A stretch of 64,000 nt of DNA. Source: Ensifer sesbaniae. GTDB lineage: Bacteria; Pseudomonadota; Alphaproteobacteria; Rhizobiales; Rhizobiaceae. The notes beneath the pieces are model-generated. The model saw nothing but the letters and a program-made list of their open reading frames with translations, was not told the DNA's origin and searched no databases. Location: assembly GCF_013283665.1 (NCBI RefSeq), contig NZ_JABEKU010000001.1:3045137-3109136 (forward strand). Reading direction: 5' to 3'. The position numbers and the translations under genes are program-made. Shown piece by piece: positions 18,713-27,890 of this stretch (the stretch's first letter is position 1; the number at the start of each line of letters is the position of its first letter).

Positions 18713-18770
18713 CTTGAGCGGATGAGGAAAACACGTACGATTTCCGCCCGCATCCCGCCCAAACTCATGA
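18713..18770. repeat. RIME-type palindrome
   Basis: The sequence has GAGCGGATGAGGAAAA on one side and TTTCCGCCCGCATCCCGCCC on the other, a RIME-like imperfect palindrome just upstream of the DUF1045 start. Confidence 0.7.
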
Positions 18771-18937
18771 GATTACTTCATGATGATCCATTGGCCGCGT
18801 CTTAGGTGATTTGCGTGACAGAATGACGAAGTGGGCCGGGCAAAACAGCCCGACGCCACCGGTTTGCGTCGAGACATCGGAACCATCCGGCCCAGGGGCC
18901 GTTCCTTCAAGGTAACAATCAAGGATGGAGAAGAAGC

Positions 18938-19324
18938 GTGAGCGACTACAACGCAAGCCTGCAGGACGCCGGAATCAAGGAAACCCATGACCTGATCGCG
19001 AGCGACAAGGTTGAAGGCACGAAGGTTTATGGCGCCGACAACAAGCACATCGGCTCGATCGAGCGCGTGATCATCGAAAAGCGCAGCGGTCGCGTGGCCT
19101 ATGCCGTGCTCGGTTTCGGCGGCTTTCTCGGCATCGGCGAAGATCACTATCCGCTGCCCTGGGCGAAGCTGACCTATGACGAAAACCTCGGCGGCTACCG
19201 CACCGACGTGACGCGTGATCAGGTGGAGCGCGCACCGAAGTATCGCGGCGACGAGGAATACGACTGGAACGGGGAAAACGGCCGCCGCGTCTCCGACTAC
19301 TACGGCGTGCCCTACTGGATGTAA
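18938..19324 (+). CDS. PRC-barrel domain protein
   Basis: A 128-residue protein with a PRC-barrel domain across about residues 12-90 (IASDKVEGTKVYGADNKHIG and VAYAVLGFGGFLGIGEDHYP). Stand-alone PRC-barrel proteins in rhizobia are often stress- or RNA-related, but no specific role can be given. The start is GTG, preceded by GGAGAAGAAGC; the ATG at 18925 is out of frame. It stands alone, with its own 240-base upstream region. Confidence 0.85.
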   Translation: MSDYNASLQDAGIKETHDLIASDKVEGTKVYGADNKHIGSIERVIIEKRSGRVAYAVLGFGGFLGIGEDHYPLPWAKLTYDENLGGYRTDVTRDQVERAPKYRGDEEYDWNGENGRRVSDYYGVPYWM

Positions 19325-19388
19325 GGTCGGATTTTCGATTGTCCGAACGGGCGTCCGCCGGCGGGCGGAGCCCCTCCTCGATCCAGCC

Positions 19389-20531
19389 CTATAGATGCTC
19401 CTCGCGCAGCGCCTCCAAGTGATTCCGGCTCAGGAAGGATTCGGGAATGTCGATCGTCGGAATGCCGGCGATCTCGTCGACGACAAATCGCGCGAGGCGG
19501 TGCGCGATGCCGAAGCTGACCTTGAAGCCGCCGGTCAGCACGGAAATGTTCGAATGATCAGGATGCCGGCCGACGATGGGTTCGCGCCCCGCTGACTTTG
19601 GCCTGAGCCCTGCCCAGCGCTCGACCACCTGGGCATCCGCCAGACGCGGCGCTAGGAGGATGGCGCGCCGCAACAGATCGTCGAGCTGTTCGTCCGTGGA
19701 CAATGGATCGGCAAAGCTGTTTTCGCTGGTGCTGCCCACCGCCACATGGCCGTCGTCGTGGGCGATGATATAGACTCCGTCGGTGAAGATGACCGGCAAG
19801 GCGGGGTCCACCTCTGCCCGCAAGAGCGCGGCCTGTCCCTTGACGGCCGTGCCGCTCGTCGTTTTCAGCGGGCCTGACACCGCATCGATCAACGGGAAAC
19901 TGCCGATGCCGGCAGCGATGATGCAATGGTCGAAGCTGTGTCGACCGCCATCGTCGAGCTCGATCCGGCCGTGCGCCGGGAGAATGGCACGCACGCCTGA
20001 GCCTTCCTCGATCTGAACATTGGAGAACTGCAACAGGGCGGCGCGCAGGGTCGACAGCGTTCGACGCGGTGACACCCGCGCGGCCAGCGTATCGAAAACG
20101 ACGCCGTGCGTCGTTGCCTCCCCGGTCGGCCAACCCCCCGGTCCATTCTCCTGGACATGCCAGAAGAATTGCCGGTCGCCCGCGCGCCATTGCTTTCGCG
20201 CGTCCTGCTCGTGCCGGAGCGCGATGTCGCGCAGATGCGGCTTGGCGAGCGGCATCAGCCGCCCGGTGCGCCGATAGCCGGTCGACATCCCGGCTTCTGC
20301 TTCGAGCTGCGCGATCTCCTCCTCGAGCGACACCAGCGCATCGAACTGGAATTGCTTCTTGGCGTTCCAGCGGTCGGGCATATGCGGCATGAGCGCGCCC
20401 AGCAGGCCGCCGCTCGCGCCGGCGCCGATCGCCTGCTGCTCGACGAGCCGCACCTCCATGCCCTTGCGCGCCGCGGAAAGGGCGGCCCACAGCCCCATGA
20501 TGCCGCCGCCGACGACCAAAAGCTCGCTCAT
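19389..20531 (-). CDS. FAD-dependent oxidoreductase, MnmC C-terminal-like
   Basis: DAO-family flavoprotein of 380 residues. The N-terminal LLVVGGGIMGLWAALSAARK is the dinucleotide-binding fold, and QAIGAGASGGLLGALMPH with a C-terminal AGLRPKSAGREPIVG follow the D-amino-acid oxidase layout. In E. coli the MnmC protein joins an oxidase of this type to a methyltransferase; here the methyltransferase gene lies 39 bases away on the other strand. It may thus convert cmnm5(s2)U34 in tRNA to nm5(s2)U34. A general amino-acid oxidase role cannot be excluded. The ATG at 20531 follows GGAGAAGG. Confidence 0.8.
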   Translation of the reverse strand: MSELLVVGGGIMGLWAALSAARKGMEVRLVEQQAIGAGASGGLLGALMPHMPDRWNAKKQFQFDALVSLEEEIAQLEAEAGMSTGYRRTGRLMPLAKPHLRDIALRHEQDARKQWRAGDRQFFWHVQENGPGGWPTGEATTHGVVFDTLAARVSPRRTLSTLRAALLQFSNVQIEEGSGVRAILPAHGRIELDDGGRHSFDHCIIAAGIGSFPLIDAVSGPLKTTSGTAVKGQAALLRAEVDPALPVIFTDGVYIIAHDDGHVAVGSTSENSFADPLSTDEQLDDLLRRAILLAPRLADAQVVERWAGLRPKSAGREPIVGRHPDHSNISVLTGGFKVSFGIAHRLARFVVDEIAGIPTIDIPESFLSRNHLEALREEHL

Positions 20532-20570
20532 CGATTGACCTTCTCCGGCCGGCGGATTATCGCCTTCGCC

Positions 20571-21287
20571 ATGACAGGACCCGCAGACCCGTTCGAGCCC
20601 CCGGCGCACCAAAACCTCGATTGGCACGAGGGCGATATGCCCTATTCCCGGGAGTTTGGCGATCACTTTTATTGCCGTACCGATGGCCGGCTGGAATGCG
20701 GCCACGTCTTCCTTTCCGGCAACGGCCTGCCGCATCGCTGGGTCGGCGCGGGCACGTTCCGCATCGGCGAACTGGGCTTCGGCACCGGGCTCAATTTCTG
20801 CGAGACATGGCGCCAGTGGAAAATGACCGCGAGCGCCGGCGACCGCCTGCATTTCGTCTCGTTCGAGCGATTTCCCATGGCCGCCGACGAGATTTCCCGC
20901 GCGTTGAGCCATTGGCCGGAGATCGACGCGGAACGGCAGGCCCTGGTCTCCCGCTGGCCGGCAAGCCCCGACGGTGACGTCCACATCGACTTTGGCGACG
21001 GTGTCACCCTCACCGTCGTCTGCGGCCCGGCGCTCGAGGGCGTTGCCCGGGCTGAAGACCGGTTCAACGCCTGGTATCTCGACGGCTTCGCCCCCTCGCG
21101 CAATCCCGACATGTGGTCGGAAGAGCTGATGCGGCTCGTCTTCGAAAAGACGGCATCAGGCGGCAGCTTCGCGACTTACGCGGCCGCCGGCTTCGTCCGC
21201 CGCAATCTCCAGGCCGCCGGCTTCGTCGTTGAAAAGCGCAAGGGTTTTGCCGGCAAGCGCGAGATGCTGCGGGGCGACCGCCCCTAA
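20571..21287 (+). CDS. mnmD: tRNA 5-methylaminomethyl-2-thiouridine methyltransferase MnmD
   Basis: SAM-dependent methyltransferase that makes mnm5(s2)U at the tRNA wobble position. The 238-residue protein matches the N-terminal half of MnmC: DMPYSREFGDHFY, the SAM loop IGELGFGTGLNF, YLDGFAPSRNPDMWSEEL, and the C-terminal RKGFAGKREML. The ATG at 20571 is family-like; the longer upstream frame runs into the divergent oxidase gene. The two MnmC-type functions are thus encoded by two separate divergent genes. Confidence 0.9.
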   Translation: MTGPADPFEPPAHQNLDWHEGDMPYSREFGDHFYCRTDGRLECGHVFLSGNGLPHRWVGAGTFRIGELGFGTGLNFCETWRQWKMTASAGDRLHFVSFERFPMAADEISRALSHWPEIDAERQALVSRWPASPDGDVHIDFGDGVTLTVVCGPALEGVARAEDRFNAWYLDGFAPSRNPDMWSEELMRLVFEKTASGGSFATYAAAGFVRRNLQAAGFVVEKRKGFAGKREMLRGDRP

Positions 21288-21457
21288 ATCGCCTTACCCC
21301 CCGATTTCGACCCGTCTTGAACGGTTGCGCCATTGGACTGCGAAAATGCGTCAGCGGGAACGATTTACTCCACGAGAGAACTGAACTGTCGCAAATGGCG
21401 GGCCATCGCCACCGAGAATCTGCGACACACACCCATCGGCAACGCGGTGGGACCATC

Positions 21458-23044
21458 ATGAACAACGATCAGTTTCCCGATGCAGCAACCGGCGATGCGG
21501 CTTCGACGCCGCTGGAGCGGCGACGCAGGCCGGGCGGCCGCGGGGCCGAACGGGCCCGCAAGTCAACAGGCGGAAAATATCTCAATCTCGTCAATATGTT
21601 GAGCAAATCTACGGTCCTTTCGGAAGATGCGCTCGAGGCGATCCATGACGCGTCGCTGACCATCCTCGAAGAGATCGGCATGGACATCATCCTGCCGGAA
21701 GCGCGTGACCGGATGAAGGCTGCCGGCGCTGACGTGATGCCCGGCACCGACCGGGTGCGCTTCGACCGCGGCCTGATCATGGAGATGGTCGCGTCAGCCC
21801 CCTCCTCCTTCACCATGCATGCCCGCAACCCGGCGCGCAACGTCGCGATCGGCGGCAACAATCTCGTCTTCGCCCAGATCGCCAGCGCGCCTTTCGTCGC
21901 CGATCGTGACGGCGGTCGCCGCACCGGCAACCACGAAGACTTTCGCAAGCTGGTGAAGCTCGCCCAGTCCTACGACATCGTCCACACGACCGGCGGCTAT
22001 CCCGTCGAGCCCGTGGACCTGCACGCATCCGTGCGCCACCTCGACTGCCTCTCCGACATGGTGAAGCTGACGGACAAGGTCTTCCACGTCTATTCGCTCG
22101 GGCGGCAGCGCAACACCGACGGCATCGAGATCGCCCGCATCGGCCGCGGCATTTCCATGGAGCAGATGGAACGCGAGCCGTCGCTCTTCACCATCATCAA
22201 CACCTCCTCGCCGCTGCGCCTCGACGGACCGATGCTGCAAGGGATCATCGAGATGTCCTCGCGCAATCAGGTGGTGGTGGTCACGCCCTTTACGCTGGCC
22301 GGCGCCATGGCCCCCGTGACGATCGCAGGCGCCCTGGTGCAACAGAATGCCGAAGCGCTCTGCGGCATCGCCTTCACCCAAATGGTCCGGCGCGGGGCGC
22401 CCGTGATGTATGGCGGCTTTACCTCGAATGTCGACATGAAGACCGGCGCGCCGGCCTTCGGCACGCCCGAATATATGAAGGCGGTGGTCGCCGGCGGCCA
22501 GCTCGCGCGCAAATACAACATTCCCTACCGCACCTCGAACACCAATGCCGCCAATACGCTCGATGCCCAGGCGGCCTACGAGTCGGCGATGTCGCTCTGG
22601 GCGCTGACGCAAGGGGGCGGCAATTTCGTCATGCATGCCGCCGGCTGGACCGAAGGCGGACTCACGGCCTCCTTCGAGAAGTTCATCCTCGACGTCGACA
22701 TGCTGCAGATGGTGGCGGAATATCTGGCGCCGCTCGATGTCAGCGAGGATGCGCTCGGCCTCGACGCCGTGCGCGACGTCGGCCCCGGTGGCCACTACTT
22801 CGGTACGTTACACACGCTGCAGCGCTACGAAACGGCCTTCTATTCGCCCATCCTTTCCGACTGGCGCAATTTCGAGACCTGGACCGAAGCCGGACGGCCG
22901 ACAACCTACGACCACGCCAACCGGATCTTCAAGCAGAAGCTCAACGAATACGAGCGTCCGCCCCTCGACCCGGCGATCGAGGAGGAGCTCGATGCCTTCG
23001 TCGCCAAGCGCAAGGCGGAAGGCGGCGTCCCGACGGACTTCTGA
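21458..23044 (+). CDS. MttB-family methyltransferase without pyrrolysine
   Basis: Trimethylamine methyltransferase (MttB) superfamily protein, 528 residues in one open frame with no internal TAG, so it is a non-pyrrolysine member. Such members include glycine-betaine and other quaternary-amine methyltransferases that feed a corrinoid protein. Visible are LEEIGMDIILPEARDRM near the N-terminus, the central TIAGALVQQNAEAL, and HAAGWTEGGLTASFEKF. The first 45 residues are polar and arginine-rich. The ATG at 21458 follows GGTGGGA. No corrinoid protein or ramA-type activator is seen nearby; the substrate is unknown. Confidence 0.85.
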   Translation: MNNDQFPDAATGDAASTPLERRRRPGGRGAERARKSTGGKYLNLVNMLSKSTVLSEDALEAIHDASLTILEEIGMDIILPEARDRMKAAGADVMPGTDRVRFDRGLIMEMVASAPSSFTMHARNPARNVAIGGNNLVFAQIASAPFVADRDGGRRTGNHEDFRKLVKLAQSYDIVHTTGGYPVEPVDLHASVRHLDCLSDMVKLTDKVFHVYSLGRQRNTDGIEIARIGRGISMEQMEREPSLFTIINTSSPLRLDGPMLQGIIEMSSRNQVVVVTPFTLAGAMAPVTIAGALVQQNAEALCGIAFTQMVRRGAPVMYGGFTSNVDMKTGAPAFGTPEYMKAVVAGGQLARKYNIPYRTSNTNAANTLDAQAAYESAMSLWALTQGGGNFVMHAAGWTEGGLTASFEKFILDVDMLQMVAEYLAPLDVSEDALGLDAVRDVGPGGHYFGTLHTLQRYETAFYSPILSDWRNFETWTEAGRPTTYDHANRIFKQKLNEYERPPLDPAIEEELDAFVAKRKAEGGVPTDF

Positions 23045-23098
23045 CGGGACGCCCCCAAGAGATGCAGTGAACGTTGCGAAAGCGCAGCCTCGCCGGGC

Positions 23099-23548
23099 TT
23101 AGGGGAACACTGCGGCCCGCGCTGTCGCGATCAGTTGCTCGGTGGTTGCAGCGACGCAATTGCGGTCGATCTCGGCGACCGTCCGCTCCCGGACGTGCGC
23201 AGAGAGGTGCTTCCTGAGATCGCCGAGCGTCTTTGGAGCCGCGCAGATCACCAGGCTGTCGAAAGCATGGTCGGCGGCGTAGCTCTCCAGTTTTTCAGCC
23301 ACGTCGGCAACGAAGCGTTGCTGCTCCTCGCGAACGGGATCGCTCTTGTATTCCATTGCGGATCGGCCGTATCCGACCGAAGTGTGCGACCGACCCGGCT
23401 TGTCGGCCATGATGTCCTGCACGCGCTTGGGTTCGGTGTGAAAAGTCTCCTCGTCCGGTCGCTGGCGGCACTCTTTCAAGAGATTAACGCCCTTGACGAT
23501 GCGCGCGGTGTTGCCGTCCGCGACCAATATCCATGTCCGGTTCTGCAC
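23099..23548 (-). CDS. Host attachment family protein
   Basis: A 149-residue protein of the host-attachment family (first named for attachment of Agrobacterium-type bacteria to plant cells). It has the beta-strand TWILVADGNTARIV at its N-terminus and LVICAAPKTLGDLRKHL further on, an eRF1/archaeal release-factor-like fold. The start is GTG at 23548, five bases after GGGAGA; no in-frame ATG is well placed. It shares its strand with the YafY gene, 127 bases upstream. The molecular role is not known. Confidence 0.8.
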   Translation of the reverse strand: MQNRTWILVADGNTARIVKGVNLLKECRQRPDEETFHTEPKRVQDIMADKPGRSHTSVGYGRSAMEYKSDPVREEQQRFVADVAEKLESYAADHAFDSLVICAAPKTLGDLRKHLSAHVRERTVAEIDRNCVAATTEQLIATARAAVFP

Positions 23549-23675
23549 GATTGTCTCCCAGTGAAAGCTGTGGATCGTGTTGGGCCGAAAAGGCCCTTTA
23601 AAGAAACGCACGAGGCTCGGTTCGGTTCCATCGGCGGCACGCTTCCGCGCCAATTGTTTGCGCCCGCGGTTGCAT

Positions 23676-24350
23676 CTACATCCGTGCAAGATAGGCTTCG
23701 AAGCTGCGCTCGGGCATCGCCTCGTAGCGCTCGCGCTCGACCTCAAGCGAACTGATCCGGTCGACCCGGAAATCCCGGAAGTCCGACCTCAGCTCGCACC
23801 AGCCGGTCAGCAGCCAGTTATGACCGAAGACGCTGAGGCCGAGCGGCCAGACGGTACGCTCGGAGTGCTCGTCCTTGAGGCTGTCATAGGCGAGCCGAAG
23901 CTTGCGCCTCTCGGCGATCGCCTGACGGAGATCGCCGAGCAATGCCGGCGGTTCCGGCTGGAGTGCCGAGCGGAAGGCGCGAAGCGGTGCCGCCGTCAGC
24001 CGCTGGCGGTGTTCGGGAGGCAGACCGTGGGCGATCTTCTCCATCGCCTCGCGCGCCGACTGGGCAAGCCGCCCGTCGCCCAGCATCTGCACGGCCCGGG
24101 CACCGAAGGCGAGCGCTTCGAGCTGCTCGAAGGTGAAGGCGAGCGGCGGCGCGTCGAAGGCCCCGCGCAGCAGATAACCGACGCCGCGCTCGCCATCGAT
24201 CGGAGCGCCCGAGGCGATCAGATGCTCCATGTCGCGGTAGATCGTCCGTTGAGCGACCTCCATCTTCTCGGCGATCTCACGCGCCGTCATCGCCCGCCCG
24301 GTGGCGCGCATGAGCTGGATGATGCGAAAGAGCCGGTCGGCAGGTCTCAT
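23676..24350 (-). CDS. YafY-family HTH/WYL transcriptional regulator
   Basis: A 224-residue regulator with an N-terminal DeoR-like helix-turn-helix (MTAREIAEKMEVAQRTIYRDM at 21-40 in part) and a C-terminal WYL-type ligand-binding domain (RKLRLAYDSLKDEHSERTVWPLGL). It is divergent from the monooxygenase-fold gene at 24490 across 139 bases; YafY regulators usually act on such a divergent neighbour. Confidence 0.88.
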   Translation of the reverse strand: MRPADRLFRIIQLMRATGRAMTAREIAEKMEVAQRTIYRDMEHLIASGAPIDGERGVGYLLRGAFDAPPLAFTFEQLEALAFGARAVQMLGDGRLAQSAREAMEKIAHGLPPEHRQRLTAAPLRAFRSALQPEPPALLGDLRQAIAERRKLRLAYDSLKDEHSERTVWPLGLSVFGHNWLLTGWCELRSDFRDFRVDRISSLEVERERYEAMPERSFEAYLARM

Positions 24351-24489
24351 GCGTGGCCTCCTTCGCCATCTTGCCGCACGTTTGAAGGGCTACAGCGGCC
24401 GCCCGACACGCACAAGCATGCGACCATCGACTATGGCCATAAGGCTGTCAGTTGCCCTGTGCTAAATCAAGCTCCAACAGACATGGAGC

Positions 24490-24795
24490 ATGAACATGAC
24501 CAGCGATCACATCCTCGAGCTTGCCGTTTGCATCGTCCTCGACAAACCCGCGGCGACAGCCACGCGCCACCGGGCGATGCAAGCCGTTTCCCGCTATCCT
24601 GGCTTCATCTCCTGGCGCGCGGTCGATTCGTGCGAGACGTCGGGAATGTTTGCAGATCTGGTCGAATGGGAGACGCTGGAGGCCGCCCGATCGGCCGGCG
24701 AGCGCGTTCGGGTCGATCCGGAGTTTGCGCCTTATGCGGCAACGATCAGTGCGGTCATGCTGGTGCAGCATTTTACCGACGGCCAGAAGATCTGA
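24490..24795 (+). CDS. Antibiotic biosynthesis monooxygenase-fold protein
   Basis: A 101-residue ferredoxin-like dimeric alpha-beta barrel protein: VSRYPGFISWRAVDS followed by FADLVEWETLEAARSA is the ABM pattern. Proteins of this fold degrade or modify small aromatic or haem-like compounds; no substrate can be named. It is divergent from the YafY regulator and followed 50 bases later by the AlkC-like gene. Confidence 0.75.
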   Translation: MNMTSDHILELAVCIVLDKPAATATRHRAMQAVSRYPGFISWRAVDSCETSGMFADLVEWETLEAARSAGERVRVDPEFAPYAATISAVMLVQHFTDGQKI

Positions 24796-24845
24796 GCGGC
24801 CAGAGAGACGAGGGGCCAGAGAAACGAGGGAAGGACTGCCTGACA

Positions 24846-25946
24846 ATGGCCGAGCCGCTGAAGAACCTGCTGCACCCCGGGGTCGTCATGGACATTGCCG
24901 ACCGGATCGCCCGCGACACCAACGCCTTCGATCGGGAAAAATTCCTGCGGCTCGCAGGCGACGGTCTCGAAGCGCTGGAACTGATGCAGCGTTCGCTCAA
25001 GATCCGCGACGCGCTCGTCGAGACCTTGCCGCAGCCGTTTGCCGAAGCCGCCGAGATTCTCGCGGCTTGCCTGCCCCGGGATGGCGTTCCCGGTATCGAC
25101 GGCTGGGCGCTCCTGCCCGTCAGCCAGTTTGTCGCCCTGCGCGGTCTCGGGGACTTTGACCTGTCGCTATCGCTGCTGCGCGCCCTAACGCCGCATTTCA
25201 CCGGCGAGTTCGGCATTCGCGTCTTCATCGATCACGACCAGGATCGCGCACTGGCAACGATCCGGACCTGGTCCGGCGACGCCAACCATCACGTCCGGCG
25301 GCTGGCGAGCGAAGGTACGCGGCCGCGCCTGCCCTGGGCAATGCGTCTGCCGAAACTCATCCGCGATCCGAAACCGATCCTGCCGATCCTGACGGCGCTC
25401 CTCGACGACCCCGAAGACTATGTGCGCCGGTCGGTCGCCAACAGCCTCAACGACATCGCCAAGGACCACCCGGACATGGTGGCTGCCTTCGTCGCCGAGC
25501 ATATCGGCGATGCGTCGCCGGAGCGCCGCCAGCTTCTGCGCCACGCCTCGCGCACGCTCCTGAAACAGGGGCATTCGGCCGCGCTTTCGAATTTCGGCTT
25601 CGCCGCTCCGAGCCGCATCCATGCCCATCTCTCTCTCGACCGCTCCGAAATCGTGCGCGGCGAAAGCCTCGGCCTGCGCCTTGCGATCAGCCATCAGGCC
25701 AAAACCAGCCAAAAGGTGATGATCGACTACGCGGTGCATCATCGCAAGGCGAATGGCTCGACGTCACCCAAAGTCTTCAAATGGACATCGGCGACGCTCG
25801 CGCCCGGCGGCTCGATCGAGATCGAGAAACGCCATGCGATCCGGCCGATCACGACGCGCCGCTACTATGCCGGCACGCACCGCATCGTCATCCTCGTCAA
25901 CGGACAGGAAGCGGCGGAAGCCGGTTTTGAACTCGCGCTGGAGTAG
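24846..25946 (+). CDS. AlkC-like DNA alkylation repair glycosylase
   Basis: A 366-residue HEAT-like repeat protein resembling AlkC, a glycosylase that removes alkylated bases without base flipping. Helical repeats fill residues 1-245, with TIRTWSGDANHHVRRLASEGTRPRLPW and DPEDYVRRSVANSLNDIAKDHP in pieces as the conserved DNA-facing repeats. From about residue 255 on the sequence is beta-rich (AHLSLDRSEIVRGESLGLRL), fitting the C-terminal Ig-like domain of the AlkC alpha branch. The ATG at 24846 opens the family-like N-terminus; upstream in-frame sequence is a shadow of other genes. Confidence 0.85.
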   Translation: MAEPLKNLLHPGVVMDIADRIARDTNAFDREKFLRLAGDGLEALELMQRSLKIRDALVETLPQPFAEAAEILAACLPRDGVPGIDGWALLPVSQFVALRGLGDFDLSLSLLRALTPHFTGEFGIRVFIDHDQDRALATIRTWSGDANHHVRRLASEGTRPRLPWAMRLPKLIRDPKPILPILTALLDDPEDYVRRSVANSLNDIAKDHPDMVAAFVAEHIGDASPERRQLLRHASRTLLKQGHSAALSNFGFAAPSRIHAHLSLDRSEIVRGESLGLRLAISHQAKTSQKVMIDYAVHHRKANGSTSPKVFKWTSATLAPGGSIEIEKRHAIRPITTRRYYAGTHRIVILVNGQEAAEAGFELALE

Positions 25947-26235
25947 ATCTCATTTCGCACCTGCGAAAAGATGCAGCTTGACTTTTTCGTCCAAACCAAC
26001 GACATGGTGCCCAGCGTCACCTTCCGGCCGCCGCGTGAGCGCGCCCTCGGCAACCTCTGAAAGCCGTGAAGAAGGTATAGCGCACCCATCGCCGCACTAG
26101 GCGGCATAGCATAGGCGCTTGACGACTTTCTTTAACCCACAAGTTCCCAATTCACGCGGGGTTCTTGACGCCGAACGACACCGGAACAGCAAGGATGCGG
26201 TTCCGGCGAATGCGTTTGGCGCCCCCAAAAGGTAT

Positions 26236-27780
26236 ATGCATTTGTCCACCTTTAAAGATCTCGGCCTCTCCCAGCACATTCTGGACACCCTGTCCGCCAA
26301 CGGCTTCGAAAAACCGACGCCGATCCAGGCGCAGGCCATTCCGCAGGTGCTGAAGGGCAACGATCTCATCGGTCTCGCCCAGACCGGCACCGGCAAGACG
26401 GCCGCCTTCGGCCTGCCGATGATCGAAAAGCTCGTTGCCGAAGGAAGGCGCCCCGATCCTCGCAACATCCGCGCCCTCGTGCTCGCTCCGACCCGCGAAC
26501 TGGTCAACCAGATCGCTGCCAACCTCAAGCTCTTCGTCAGGAAGTCTCCGCTGAAGATCGGCGTCGTCGTCGGTGGCGTCTCCATCAACAAGCAGACCGA
26601 ACAGCTCGCCCGCGGCGTCGATATCCTGGTCGCAACACCGGGCCGCCTGCTCGACCTCGTCGCCCGCAAGGCTGTGACGCTGACGCAAGGGCGCTACCTC
26701 GTGCTCGACGAAGCCGACCAGATGCTCGACCTCGGCTTCATCCACGACCTGCGCAAGATCTCCAAGCTCGTGCCGAAGAACCGCCAGACGCTGCTGTTCT
26801 CGGCCACCATGCCGAAGCAGATCGCGGATCTCGCGGGTGAATATCTGACCAACCCGGTCAAGGTCGAGGTCACGCCTCCGGGCAAGGCCGCCGACAAGGT
26901 CGAGCAGTATGTGCACTTCGTGCCCGGCAAGGACCTGAAGACGCAGATCCTCAAGCAGTCGCTGACCGATAATCCGGACGGCCTGTCGCTGATCTTCAGC
27001 CGCACCAAGCATGGCGCCGAGAAGCTGATGAAGCATCTCGACCACGTCGGCTTCAAGGCCGCTTCGATCCACGGCAACAAGAGCCAGGGCCAGCGCGAGC
27101 GCGCGCTGAAGGCGTTCCGTGACGGCGAAATCCGCGTGCTGGTCGCAACCGACGTCGCCGCCCGCGGCATCGACATTCCCGGCGTCACCCACGTCTACAA
27201 CTACGACCTGCCGGAAGTGCCCGACGCCTATGTTCACCGCATCGGCCGCACCGCCCGCGCCGGCCGCGACGGCATCGCGATCGCCTTCTGCGCCCCGGAC
27301 GAAATCCGCCTGCTGCGTGACATCGAGAAGCTGATGGGCATCTCGATCGCCGTTGCCAGCGGCGAAGCGCCGGCCGACCAGGCTCGCGCCGCCAAGGGCC
27401 GCAGCGGCCGTGGCAATGGCCATCGCAAGGGCAACGGCGGCGGCCAGCATCAGAACGGCGGTCGCCCGCGTCGTGAACGCCCGGCCGGCGAACCAATTGC
27501 CGTCACCAGCGGCTTCACCGGCGATGACCTGCTGCGCGACGAACGCCGCCCGCAGAAGCAGGAGCGCCGCGACCATGGCCATCCGCAGAACGACGGCCGT
27601 GGCGAGGGTAACCGCAACCACGAAGGCAAGAAGCACCATGGTCGCCCCGGCCAGAAGCAGGGCGAACGGCGCGACCGCAACCATGGCGGCCGCAACGAAA
27701 ACCGCGCTGGCGGCGAGCGCCGCGACGGTGGCCAGGGCATGCGCCGCGGCGCCGGTGGCAGCCGCGGCCACCAGGGCTGA
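26236..27780 (+). CDS. DEAD-box ATP-dependent RNA helicase, RhlE-like
   Basis: Unwinds or remodels RNA. All helicase motifs are present: Q motif FEKPTPIQ, I AQTGTGKT, Ia PTRELVNQ, Ib TPGRLLDL, II VLDEADQM, III FSATMPK, IV LIFSRTKHG, V ATDVAARGID, VI HRIGRTARAGR. From about residue 385 on a low-complexity basic tail rich in Arg, Gly, His and Asn follows, a usual RNA-binding extension. The ATG at 26236 follows AAAAGG; the longer frame from 26119 has no good ribosome-binding site. The 289-base leader region upstream holds no clear gene and could carry a long 5' UTR. Confidence 0.93.
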   Translation: MHLSTFKDLGLSQHILDTLSANGFEKPTPIQAQAIPQVLKGNDLIGLAQTGTGKTAAFGLPMIEKLVAEGRRPDPRNIRALVLAPTRELVNQIAANLKLFVRKSPLKIGVVVGGVSINKQTEQLARGVDILVATPGRLLDLVARKAVTLTQGRYLVLDEADQMLDLGFIHDLRKISKLVPKNRQTLLFSATMPKQIADLAGEYLTNPVKVEVTPPGKAADKVEQYVHFVPGKDLKTQILKQSLTDNPDGLSLIFSRTKHGAEKLMKHLDHVGFKAASIHGNKSQGQRERALKAFRDGEIRVLVATDVAARGIDIPGVTHVYNYDLPEVPDAYVHRIGRTARAGRDGIAIAFCAPDEIRLLRDIEKLMGISIAVASGEAPADQARAAKGRSGRGNGHRKGNGGGQHQNGGRPRRERPAGEPIAVTSGFTGDDLLRDERRPQKQERRDHGHPQNDGRGEGNRNHEGKKHHGRPGQKQGERRDRNHGGRNENRAGGERRDGGQGMRRGAGGSRGHQG

Positions 27781-27802
27781 TCTCCGAAGATCATCGATAC
27801 GG

Positions 27803-27838
27803 ACGGCGGGTTGTTTCGGCCCGCCGTTTCAGTTTTTG
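27803..27838 (+). terminator. Intrinsic terminator of the helicase gene
   Basis: Arms ACGGCGGG (27803-27810) and CCCGCCGT (27820-27827) with a 9-nt loop are followed by TTCAGTTTTT. Confidence 0.8.
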
Positions 27839-27890
27839 GTTATTCGCGTGTGGTTATCGCAAAACCGCCGCACATTTTGGGCGACATGCT

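Noticed and set aside
21317-21457. 47-codon N-terminal extension of the MttB homologue
   Set aside because: No ribosome-binding site, and the homologous part starts far downstream; the ATG at 21458 has GGTGGGA ahead of it.
25971-26060. 29-codon frame (starts MQLDFFVQTN) between the AlkC-like and helicase genes
   Set aside because: It has only a weak ribosome-binding site and no neighbour coupling; there is not enough to call it a gene.
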